Assembly: GCA_003635195.1 (NCBI GenBank)
Contig: PYIY01000072.1
Coordinates: 1-64,000 of the forward strand
From: Candidatus Poribacteria bacterium
Lineage (GTDB): Bacteria; Poribacteria; WGA-4E; WGA-3G
Reading direction: 5' to 3'
DNA length: 64,000 bases
The notes below the pieces were generated by a model that saw only the letters and a list, made by a program, of their open reading frames with translations, searched no databases and was not told where the DNA came from. Shown piece by piece: positions 51,298-58,782 of this stretch; within the stretch, counting starts at the first letter, position 1, and each line of letters opens with the position of its first letter. The position numbers and the translations under genes are program-made.

Positions 51298-52014
51298 TTG
51301 AACACACCAGGAACCGAACTGAACAGGATTTTAGAGATAATCGGCAGGATAGCAGAAACAACTGCCGATGGTGACTTCATCTATCGTGGTGAACCTGAAC
51401 ACTATGAGAAAGTATCTTCAAGTTTGTGGCGTGAATGCAAGAATGTACTGGAAACGGAGGAATTTGATATAGAAGCGATCCAAAAGCGCATGCTCGAAGC
51501 CTCTAAAGACTATACCCATGAAGAAGACGATTTTGAAATCCTCACAGAACTCCAACACTACGGTGGCCATACCAATCTTATAGATTTCACAACTGATAAC
51601 CACATAGCCCTTTTCTTCGCATGTGATGGGTCTCCTGACAAACCCGGTAGAATTATTTTGTTTCAAAGAACTGAAGAGATAAATGAAGAATATAAAATCA
51701 GGAAACCGCAGAATCCGAGAAATCGTGTCATCGCACAGAAAAGTATTTTCGTTCAACCCCCCAAAGGTTTTCTTGATTTAAAGAAATATGAAGTTATTGA
51801 TACTCCGCAATCGCTTAAAGAGCCGATGTTAGACCATCTGCAAAAACAACACGGTATTTCAACCCAAGCCGTTTACAACGATCTCCATGGATTTATTAGA
51901 AACCAGAGCATCCACCAGAAAACATATATAGAAGGTTTCAGAGTCGGAACGCAGCCGAAAGAGGATGTCTTCCAAATCGCTCCATCTCAACCGAGCGACA
52001 AAAAGGAGATGTAA
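51298..52014 (+). CDS. FRG domain protein, pair 1
   Basis: The 238-aa protein is mainly one FRG domain. The three motifs are FIYRG (Arg30), LQHYGGHTNLIDFT (85-98) and VIAQKSIF (144-151). They align by eye with the fused protein at 11607-12923 and the protein at 54062, while the sequence between them diverges. The start is a TTG with TGGAGA 7 bases upstream; the N-terminal MNTP is shared with the third FRG protein. The TPR gene follows after 3 bp, so the two are translated together. The biochemical activity is unknown. Confidence 0.85.
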   Translation: MNTPGTELNRILEIIGRIAETTADGDFIYRGEPEHYEKVSSSLWRECKNVLETEEFDIEAIQKRMLEASKDYTHEEDDFEILTELQHYGGHTNLIDFTTDNHIALFFACDGSPDKPGRIILFQRTEEINEEYKIRKPQNPRNRVIAQKSIFVQPPKGFLDLKKYEVIDTPQSLKEPMLDHLQKQHGISTQAVYNDLHGFIRNQSIHQKTYIEGFRVGTQPKEDVFQIAPSQPSDKKEM

Positions 52015-52017
52015 AAC

Positions 52018-52821
52018 ATGCAGGCACAAACAAATCGGGCATCTTATGAAACCGATATCCAACATTATAACAAAGCAATTAAAGAGTTACCCACCTTTGC
52101 CCAGGCATATAATTATCGTGGAGTCGCTTACGGCAATATAGGTGAAATTGACCGTGCCATTGCGGACTTTAATAAGGCAATACGACTTAAGGAAAACTAT
52201 GCCGAAGCATACAGCAATCGCGGTGGTGCCTACCGTATTAAAGGAGACTATGACCGCGCTATCAAAGATTGTAACACAGCAATAAGATTTGACCCGAATT
52301 TACCAGAAGCATATAACAACCGTGGGATAAGTTATAAACTCAAAGATGAAACAGATCGCGCTATTCAAGACTATAACATGGCTATAGAACTTGATCCAAG
52401 CTTTGCTTATGCCTATTACAATCGTGGTATTATTTACCACGAAAAAGACGATTTCGATCTTGCTATCAAAGACTATACGAAGTCAATAGAGCTGAGACCC
52501 GACCTTGTCCATCCGTATAACAACCGCGGGAACGCTTACGCCCAAAAAGGCAAGTATGAACTTGCTATCAAAGACTATGACAAGGCAATACAACTTAACC
52601 CTGATTTGATAGAGGCGTATTACAATCGCGGTATGGCATTTTTACACTTGCAAGAATGGGAAAAAGCCAAAGAAGATCTTACAACTGCCAGAGACAAACA
52701 GGAAAATATTATCATTGAACAGTTTCGCAAAGAATACAAAAACGTTGCCGATTTTGAGCAGAAACATGGCGTTAAACTACCAGAAGACATCGCTGCACTG
52801 TTAACTCCCTCGCAGACATAG
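52018..52821 (+). CDS. TPR repeat protein, pair 1
   Basis: The 267-aa protein consists of about seven tetratricopeptide repeats (AYNNRGISYKLKDETDRAIQ, DYNMAIELDPSF and similar). It ends with a distinct C-terminal tail, FEQKHGVKLPEDIAALLTPS. The tail recurs in the TPR protein of pair 2 (LEQHPDVNPPEDIATLLTLP). The start has AAGGAG 10 bases upstream inside the end of the FRG gene. TPRs mediate protein-protein contact, so it probably binds or senses something for the FRG protein. Confidence 0.87.
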   Translation: MQAQTNRASYETDIQHYNKAIKELPTFAQAYNYRGVAYGNIGEIDRAIADFNKAIRLKENYAEAYSNRGGAYRIKGDYDRAIKDCNTAIRFDPNLPEAYNNRGISYKLKDETDRAIQDYNMAIELDPSFAYAYYNRGIIYHEKDDFDLAIKDYTKSIELRPDLVHPYNNRGNAYAQKGKYELAIKDYDKAIQLNPDLIEAYYNRGMAFLHLQEWEKAKEDLTTARDKQENIIIEQFRKEYKNVADFEQKHGVKLPEDIAALLTPSQT

Positions 52822-52842
52822 CAGCAAAACTGCCCTCTAAGC

Positions 52843-52891
52843 AGATAACTTGATGTTACAGAGTATCAATCCGTGTAATCCGCGATTCTGA
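52843..52891. repeat. Shared 3' flank plus partial CCGCG repeat after pair 1
   Basis: AGATAACTTGATGTTACAGA (52843-52862) and ATCAATCCGTGTAATCCGCG with ATTCTG follow the TPR gene. The same GATAACTTGATGTTACAGA-TCAATCCGCG flank recurs at 53819 and in diverged form at 56138, so it marks the right boundary of three modules. Confidence 0.78.
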
Positions 52892-53152
52892 AAAAATTTG
52901 ACTTTCTACATTATATATGCTATCATACATAGACAAGTTATCATATATTAATGTAACAGCATTTGAAAAACCAAAGCAACCTTGCCTATAAAATGAGTTG
53001 TCCACAAACCAAATTAACAAACGTTAACCAATAAAATTCGCATTTTATGAACAACTTAAAAACAAACCGAATCCATCAAGTGCCATCAAGCCAATCGAAC
53101 ACTATGCTCGTGGCACTTTGAAAAGAGATAGACAAAAATTAAAATTGCCCAA

Positions 53153-53459
53153 TTGTTCACGAAAATTCCAGAGACATAGAATTCAAAAACGTCATGGTCC
53201 AACGGCCTGACTGCGTTTGCCCTGTTTAAAAAGGGAAAAAAGAATCGTGAACAATTTCGTGAACATTTGTGAACATCCTGGGCAACAGATCATCGTGCAT
53301 AGAACCTATTGCGCTCACAAACCCACGCCTTGAATGGGTTCACAACCCTGTATACTATGAACACGAAAATTGAACAAATCGCGAATGTTCATGAAAATCC
53401 GTGCCATGTTCACGAAATGTTCATAATTTACGTCCGAGAAACCCATTGTCCACGAAACA
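53153..53459. promoter_or_regulatory. Cluster of TGTTCACGAAAT-like direct and inverted motifs
   Basis: Within the 673-bp gap before the 86-aa gene, copies occur at 53153-53166 (TTGTTCACGAAAAT), 53245-53277 (three TTCGTGAACA-type copies inverted), 53386-53398, 53407-53426 (TGTTCACGAAATGTTCATAA) and 53447-53459. Spacing is irregular. It could be an array of protein-binding sites. The rest of the gap is AT-rich and holds no convincing ORF. Confidence 0.5.
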
Positions 53460-53494
53460 AAAAAAATTAACAAATAGTTAATTTATTCGGTAAG

Positions 53495-53755
53495 ATGAAC
53501 AAACTCAGAGTTTTCGCAGACTTCCACAACGCAGACGTGAAAGGCAGGGTCCGGTTGAGCTGCGCTGGTACGATAGCAGATCTCGAACGTCAAGGAATTG
53601 TGCTGCGAGATGGGCAATCCCTTATCATCTATAGCGAAGAGCTGGAGGTTGAGGGCATCGTTCACTACTCAGAAGAAGAAAAATTGTGGACAGCAATAAT
53701 TGATTGGAATGCCATTCGAGAAATAGACTCCGTTGTATCTCAAATAACGCCATAA
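53495..53755 (+). CDS. Uncharacterised 86-aa protein
   Basis: The small protein reads LRVFADFHNADVKGRVRLSC near the start, then DGQSLIIYSEELEVEGIV and LWTAIIDWNAIREI. The strand-rich pattern suggests a small beta barrel. I do not recognise a named family, though similar short proteins seem to occur in other bacteria. The ATG at 53495 has no clear ribosome binding site. The GTTCACGAA cluster lies directly upstream and a CCGCG-bounded flank downstream, so it appears to be its own module. Confidence 0.65.
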   Translation: MNKLRVFADFHNADVKGRVRLSCAGTIADLERQGIVLRDGQSLIIYSEELEVEGIVHYSEEEKLWTAIIDWNAIREIDSVVSQITP

Positions 53756-53818
53756 GTCCGGGATGTAACAAGTTAAGCCGCTGTGCCACAAACAGCGTCA
53801 TTCAGTTCTCCTATTATC

Positions 53819-53973
53819 GGATAACTTGATGTTACAGAATGTCAATCCGCGTCCTCCGCGCCCTCCGTGATAATCCGCGATTCTGACAAGAAACGCAATG
53901 AATTGCGCAACTATGAAAAGAGACACTCTTAAAATCCGCGTAATCTATTTAGTCCGCGATAATTTACGATTCA
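53819..53973. repeat. Shared flank and two CCGCG-family repeats before FRG pair 2
   Basis: GGATAACTTGATGTTACAGA (53819-53838) leads into the first repeat (53844-53887: TCAATCCGCGTCCTCCGCGC, then CTCCGTGATAATCCGCGATT). A second copy lies at 53932-53973 (AAAATCCGCGTAATCTATTT onward). They fill most of the 306-bp gap and stop 14 bp before the next promoter. Confidence 0.78.
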
Positions 53974-53986
53974 TATAAAACGGCAA

Positions 53987-54015
53987 TTGACAAACACATT
54001 CCTAAATTGTATAAT
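53987..54015 (+). promoter_or_regulatory. Perfect-consensus sigma70 promoter of FRG+TPR pair 2
   Basis: TTGACA (53987-53992), 17 bp, TATAAT (54010-54015) is an exact consensus match, 46 bp before the FRG start codon. Confidence 0.82.
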
Positions 54016-54061
54016 CTGATTAAGGATTGTGGTCGAATGACATAGCATCAAAGAATACCGC

Positions 54062-54835
54062 ATGAACACACCGGTAGAAATATCCAGTTTAGTAGACTAC
54101 ATCAACCAAATAGACGCGATAACCGATCCCGAAAAAAGTTATCTCTATCGTGGTCAGGAAAACGAGACATGGCGTATAACCAGTAGTGCCTATCGTCGCT
54201 TGGTAAGCAGCTCCGAGGATTTGAGACGAGAAGATGATCTTCTGTCTTATCCGTTGCGTGATTTGTACCAGAATTATCTCCTTGAAATTATTGATGAGAT
54301 TAAACTGAGGTATCCATCTACATATAGAGACCTGTGCGCTTTAGAGTGCATGGCACATTTACAGCATAACAGAGTTGCTACAGGCTTAATTGACTTTACC
54401 GTTAGTCCGTTAGTCGCTCTTTGGTTTGCTTGCGCCGATGAGAACATAAATGGCAAGGTTATTGTGTTGGAAAACGATAGTGAGAAAATTGAAGAGATAA
54501 CAACTATTGAACAGCTTCAACAGGATTTGGCAGTATTTTTTCCGATTGATCAAGAAAATTGGTATCTATGGTCTCCGACGCTGGACAGTCAGATAGTGGA
54601 AACCCAGCGGTTGATTATGCAGCAATCGGTGTTCTTATTTGGCTTACCGGAAATAGATACAGAAATGATCACGCAAGAAATCACAATCCGTAGCGATGAC
54701 AAAGCAGGTATCAGAATGGCGTTAGAAAAAATGGGAATCTCGGAAGAGACCTTGTTTTCCGACTTACTCGGTTTTTTTGAAAGAAATAGTGCTACGCAGC
54801 CTTATAACCTATCAGTTGACACACTTGATTCCTGA
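54062..54835 (+). CDS. FRG domain protein, pair 2
   Basis: The 257-aa FRG protein begins MNTPVEISS. It carries YLYRG (Arg30), SSAYRRL, LQHNRVATGLIDFT (100-113) followed by ALWFACA, and LIMQQSVFLFG (184-194). The motifs are closer to the fused protein at 11607-12923 (SAYRR, ALWFACG, QQSIFFFG) than to pair 1. No strong ribosome binding site precedes the ATG. The TPR gene follows after 11 bp. The function is unknown; a conserved Arg, His, Asp and Gln set suggests an enzyme active site, but this is inference. Confidence 0.85.
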   Translation: MNTPVEISSLVDYINQIDAITDPEKSYLYRGQENETWRITSSAYRRLVSSSEDLRREDDLLSYPLRDLYQNYLLEIIDEIKLRYPSTYRDLCALECMAHLQHNRVATGLIDFTVSPLVALWFACADENINGKVIVLENDSEKIEEITTIEQLQQDLAVFFPIDQENWYLWSPTLDSQIVETQRLIMQQSVFLFGLPEIDTEMITQEITIRSDDKAGIRMALEKMGISEETLFSDLLGFFERNSATQPYNLSVDTLDS

Positions 54836-54846
54836 AGGACACTACT

Positions 54847-56109
54847 ATGAACAACGAATTAACCGACAGGGACAACCCTTTTTCCAAACATTCGCGACGA
54901 GGTGCCCAGAGGTTGTTCGCGAGAAAATACGACGAAGCCATTGAAGAATACAACAAAGCAATAGAACTAAAACCCGATTACGCGCCTATCTATAGTATAC
55001 GCGGCTATGTATATCGCATCAAAGGTGATTTTGAATCTGCTATCAAAGACTATAATAAACTGATAGAACTCAGACCCGATAATGCTGATGGTTATTGTGA
55101 TCGCGGGATCGCCTACAGCAGAAAAGGTGAATTTACGCGTGCCATCCAAGATTTCAACAAAGCGATACAACTTAAACCAAACCTCGCTGATACATACAAT
55201 GGTCGTGGCTTAACGTACCACCAGATGAATGAAGTGGATCTGGCCCTTCAAGACTTCAACAAGGCAATAGAACTCAGACCTGATTTTGCCAAGGCATATA
55301 ACAATCGTGCCCTTGTTTATCAAGATAAAGGCGATGCTGATAAGACAATCGAAGACACCAGCAAAGCGATAGAATTTCAGCCTAATTTATCATACGCCTA
55401 TAATAATCGCGGTAATGCTTATGTCAGGAAAGGCATAACGAGCCTCGCTATCAAAGACTTTAGCAAAGCGATACATCTAAACCCTGAGCTTGCTGAAGCC
55501 TACTGCAATCGCGGTGTTGCTTACGAAAATAGGGGTGAATTTGAGTGTGCTATTGAAGACTATACAAAGGCGATAGAACTTCAACCTGATTATGCAGTAG
55601 CGTATAACAATCGCGGCGTAGTTTACAACAAAATGGATAGAATTGAGCTTGCTATCGAAAACTTTAGCAAGGCGATAGAGATTAATCCGAAGTCTGCAAA
55701 TGCTTATAGCGGTCGTGGGCACGCGTATACGGTTAAAGGTGAATTTGATCGCGCTATTGTAGACCATAACATGGCGATAAAACTCAACCCGAACCTTGCT
55801 GAAGCCTATTACAATCGCGGGAATGCTTATTTCACCAAGGGTGAACTGGACCGTGCTATTGAAGACTTAGACAAAGCCATTGAACTTAAATCGGATTATG
55901 CCGAAGCCTATTACAATCGCGGCGTGGTATGGTCAAGGCTGCAGCAGTGGGAAAATGCAAGATTGGATCTGACTGTTGCGAATATCATAGGAAAAAACAG
56001 CATCAACGCATTCCATCCTATCAACAGAAACATCGTAAATCTTGAACAGCACCCCGATGTCAATCCGCCAGAAGACATTGCCACGCTGCTAACCCTCCCG
56101 CAGGCATAG
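54847..56109 (+). CDS. TPR repeat protein, pair 2
   Basis: The 420-aa protein has about eleven tetratricopeptide repeats (AYNNRGVVYNKMDRIELAIE, NFSKAIEINPKSA and similar). It ends with the tail LEQHPDVNPPEDIATLLTLP shared with pair 1. An N-terminal stretch of about 20 polar residues precedes the first repeat. AAGGACACTACT lies before the ATG. Compared with the pair 1 protein it has about four more repeats, as expected if TPR units were gained or lost by recombination. Confidence 0.87.
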   Translation: MNNELTDRDNPFSKHSRRGAQRLFARKYDEAIEEYNKAIELKPDYAPIYSIRGYVYRIKGDFESAIKDYNKLIELRPDNADGYCDRGIAYSRKGEFTRAIQDFNKAIQLKPNLADTYNGRGLTYHQMNEVDLALQDFNKAIELRPDFAKAYNNRALVYQDKGDADKTIEDTSKAIEFQPNLSYAYNNRGNAYVRKGITSLAIKDFSKAIHLNPELAEAYCNRGVAYENRGEFECAIEDYTKAIELQPDYAVAYNNRGVVYNKMDRIELAIENFSKAIEINPKSANAYSGRGHAYTVKGEFDRAIVDHNMAIKLNPNLAEAYYNRGNAYFTKGELDRAIEDLDKAIELKSDYAEAYYNRGVVWSRLQQWENARLDLTVANIIGKNSINAFHPINRNIVNLEQHPDVNPPEDIATLLTLPQA

Positions 56110-56137
56110 CAGTCCAACAAAAGACTGTCCTCTTAGC

Positions 56138-56207
56138 AAATCACCTGATGTTCCAGAATCTTCAATCCGCGAGATCCGGGTCATCCGCGATAATCTGTGA
56201 TACTGCC
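56138..56207. repeat. Shared flank and CCGCG repeat after pair 2
   Basis: AAATCACCTGATGTTCCAGA (56138-56157) is a diverged copy of the flank at 52843 and 53819. TTCAATCCGCGAGATCCGGG and TCATCCGCGATAATCTGTG follow. It is the last copy of the family and marks the right end of the island. Confidence 0.72.
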
Positions 56208-56305
56208 GCCATCTCTCGTCAAAAATTTTACGCAGTACTGATAGCAAATACTTGAGGAATGTTCCGCCACTTTTCCGTTCCTGTCATACTTTCGTCCTTT
56301 ATCGA

Positions 56306-56341
56306 AACTTTCATAGCAACTTTCATAGCAACTTTCATAGC
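56306..56341. repeat. Three 12-bp tandem repeats AACTTTCATAGC
   Basis: Exact units lie at 56306-56317, 56318-56329 and 56330-56341. They sit in a 509-bp gap between the TPR gene and the oxidoreductase gene. A minus-strand ORF across them would encode CYESCYESCYES and is probably not a gene. Confidence 0.8.
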
Positions 56342-56396
56342 ACTCTCCACCAGAACCGTCAAAACCCACATGTAGCTTAGGTTCAAAGCCATTTAC

Positions 56397-56439
56397 AAAT
56401 TTCACAGTTCCCCGATTTGCTATGAAAACTGTGAAATTT
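56397..56439. repeat. 13-bp inverted repeat AAATTTCACAGTT / AACTGTGAAATTT
   Basis: Perfect 13-bp arms at 56397-56409 and 56427-56439 are separated by 17 bases. It lies about 100 bp before the promoter at 56542 and could be an operator or a terminator-like hairpin. Confidence 0.6.
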
Positions 56440-56541
56440 TACACCATTTTTCGGTATTGCTGGAGAGGTCCGTGGAGGATTTATTCTATACAACCGACAG
56501 AAATAGGAAAACTGAACGGTTCTGGAAACGAAAACAAAACC

Positions 56542-56570
56542 TTGAAAAAAATCATCAAATATGGAATAAT
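56542..56570 (+). promoter_or_regulatory. Promoter of the Gfo/Idh/MocA gene
   Basis: TTGAAA (56542-56547), 17 bp, AATAAT (56565-56570), 48 bp before the ATG. Confidence 0.55.
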
Positions 56571-56618
56571 ATAAAGTGGAATTAAAATACTTTATTTTCA
56601 AAGGAGAAAACACGCAAG

Positions 56619-57791
56619 ATGCCACTGGATAGGAAAATACGTTATGGCATGGTCGGTGGTGGACCGGATGCCTTCATCGGTGCCGTCCATCGTAAAGCCG
56701 CTGCACTTGACGGAGAAATCGATCTCGTCGCTGGCGCGTTCTCGTCATCACCTGAAAAATCTCGCCAGCAAGGGGCCGAACTCTTTCTTGACGCAAACCG
56801 GATTTATGGCTCTTATCACGAAATGGCAGAAAAAGAGAGTCAACTGCCCGAAGGCGAACGCATTGATTTCGTCTCAATTGTGACACCGAATCACGTCCAT
56901 TTTGATGTCGCCAAAACTTTTATTGAAGCCGGGTTCCACGTCGTCTGCGATAAACCGATGACAACAACGGTTGCCGATGCCGAGACACTCTGTAATCTCG
57001 TCAAACAGCACGATGTTGTCTTCGCGCTCACACACAACTACACCGGTTACCCAATGGTGAAACAGGCACGCGAACTCGTGAAAGAAGGGAAACTCGGAAC
57101 GCTCCGAAAAATCGTCGTAGAATACCCGCAAGGCTGGCTCGCCACATTTCTGGAAAACGAAGGCGCGAAACAAGCCGTCTGGCGCACGGATCCGAAACAA
57201 GCGGGTGCCTCTTCGTGTATTGGGGACATCGGTTCTCACGCCGAAAACTTAGCACACTATATCACAGGACTGGAAATCGAAGAAATCTGTGCAGACATGA
57301 CCACCTTTGTAGAGGGACGGCTCTTAGAAGACGACGGGAATTTATTGGTGCATTATGAAAATGGTGTCCGCGGTATCTTGTACGCCTCGCAAATCTCAGT
57401 AGGTGAAGAAAACAACTTACGCATCCGCGTCTACGGCACTGAGGCTTCACTGGAATGGCATCAGGAGAACCCGAATTACCTCCACGTCCGTTTCCCGGAC
57501 GGTCCCGAGCAAGTTTACAAACGCGGCAACGACTATTTGGCAGAGGTCGTCCAGCACAACTCGCGGATACCTTTCGGACATCCCGAAGCATTTATTGAGG
57601 CATTCGCAAATATCTATGTGAACGCCGCACGCACGATGGCTGCAAAAATCGCAGGCGAAATCCCTGCGGAGTTTGACACGGACTTCCCGACCGTCCAAGA
57701 TGGAGCACGCGGCGTACACTTTATCAATGCCGCTGTAGGGAGTGGCAAACAGCGCGCCTGGATCGATGCAAGGTATACGCCACCGGCATAA
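56619..57791 (+). CDS. Gfo/Idh/MocA family oxidoreductase
   Basis: The 390-aa NAD(P)-dependent sugar or polyol dehydrogenase has the Rossmann start YGMVGGGPDAFIGAVHRKAA. VSIVTPNHVHFDVAKTFIEAG with HVVCDKPMTTT follows (catalytic Lys near 111). In the second domain, GASSCIGDIGSHAENLAHYI carries the conserved Asp and His. AAAGGAG lies upstream of the ATG. The sugar isomerase 1 kb downstream is a frequent partner in inositol or rare-sugar catabolism. The exact substrate is unknown. Confidence 0.9.
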   Translation: MPLDRKIRYGMVGGGPDAFIGAVHRKAAALDGEIDLVAGAFSSSPEKSRQQGAELFLDANRIYGSYHEMAEKESQLPEGERIDFVSIVTPNHVHFDVAKTFIEAGFHVVCDKPMTTTVADAETLCNLVKQHDVVFALTHNYTGYPMVKQARELVKEGKLGTLRKIVVEYPQGWLATFLENEGAKQAVWRTDPKQAGASSCIGDIGSHAENLAHYITGLEIEEICADMTTFVEGRLLEDDGNLLVHYENGVRGILYASQISVGEENNLRIRVYGTEASLEWHQENPNYLHVRFPDGPEQVYKRGNDYLAEVVQHNSRIPFGHPEAFIEAFANIYVNAARTMAAKIAGEIPAEFDTDFPTVQDGARGVHFINAAVGSGKQRAWIDARYTPPA

Positions 57792-57862
57792 TCTTTTCGT
57801 AAGGCTACATAGAACAAAATGTTCGTGTATTCAGGCATCTCACGAAAATGGGAGAGACCTCA

Positions 57863-58651
57863 ATGGATATCTATAAAGAAAGGACTCATATCCCTTACGC
57901 CCCTACAGAGGACGATGAACTTTATCCTGATTCGGATGGAAAACCTATGGCGGTTAGCGACCTTCACAGACGTATCCTTACGCGGACGTTACAAGTCCTT
58001 GACACCCATTTTGAAGGAAGCCCGGAAGTTTATGTTTCTGGCGATATACTCATGTATTATGTCGAGGGGGACCCACGTCAATCGGTTTCGCCTGATGTTC
58101 TGGTCGCTTTTGGCTTAGGTAAGAAGCCCCGGCGGAGTTATCTCGTCTGGAAGGAGGGGAAGGTCCCTGATTTCGCGATGGAGTTCTCCAGCAAAGGCAC
58201 CTATCGCAACGACTTAGGTCGCAAGATGGAGCTCTACGCTTCACTCGGAATCCAAGACTATTTCTTATATGATGCCGAGGGACTATATCTGTCATCGCCT
58301 ATAATGGGTTTTACCTTGGTTGATGGTTCGTATGTCCCGATCTCCGCAGGCCCAGATGGGGGTCTGCACTCCACCACTCTCAATTTAGATTTCTATGTTG
58401 GTGATGTCGGTTTAGGTATCTACGATCCGGTTGCAGGTATCTGGTTGCAAACACCCGCGGAGTCAGCAATCGCACGCGCTGAAATTGCTGAAACACGCGC
58501 TGACCGAGAAGCCACGCGTGCTGAGCTACAAACGATACGCGCTGACATGGCTGAATCACGCGCTGACGAAGAAGCCGCTGCACGCCAAAGAGTCGAGGCA
58601 GAACTCGCGGAACTCCGAGAAGAACTCGAACGTTTGAAAGCACGAACCTAA
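57863..58651 (+). CDS. Uma2 family endonuclease-like protein with coiled-coil tail
   Basis: The 262-aa protein has an Uma2 (DUF820) domain: VYVSGDILMYYVEGDPRQSV, SPDVLVAFGLGKKPRRSYLV, PDFAMEFSSKGTYRNDLGRK (catalytic Glu region) and YASLGIQDYFLYDAEG. A C-terminal coiled coil of about 60 residues follows, with repeated ETRADREATRAEL-type units. GGGAGAG before the ATG at 57863 favours that start over 57848. The tail suggests self-association. It lies between two sugar-metabolism genes without an obvious link to them. Confidence 0.87.
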   Translation: MDIYKERTHIPYAPTEDDELYPDSDGKPMAVSDLHRRILTRTLQVLDTHFEGSPEVYVSGDILMYYVEGDPRQSVSPDVLVAFGLGKKPRRSYLVWKEGKVPDFAMEFSSKGTYRNDLGRKMELYASLGIQDYFLYDAEGLYLSSPIMGFTLVDGSYVPISAGPDGGLHSTTLNLDFYVGDVGLGIYDPVAGIWLQTPAESAIARAEIAETRADREATRAELQTIRADMAESRADEEAAARQRVEAELAELREELERLKART

Positions 58652-58782
58652 TTTCAATTTTGCTTTGCCAAGTCCGGTAGCTTGATGATGAAAACGCTGC
58701 TCTCCATCTTTTTGGATCACCAGCGCAGCACCGGGCAAGACATTCCCCTAAGACGGGGCAATCATGAAGGAGCAACACTATT

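Noticed and set aside
49936-56207. CCGCG repeats as a CRISPR array
   Set aside because: Copies are imperfect, irregularly spaced by hundreds to thousands of bases and separated by genes; there are no spacers of constant length and no cas genes.
49936-56207. Repeats as integron attC sites
   Set aside because: No GTTRRRY/RYYYAAC core pair could be seen and no integrase gene is in the window. The cassette-like layout is reported, but an integron is not claimed.
56181-56405. Minus-strand ORF of 74 codons with CYESCYESCYES
   Set aside because: The repeat peptide is a by-product of the 12-bp tandem DNA repeat; no ribosome binding site or recognisable domain, and it overlaps a CCGCG repeat.
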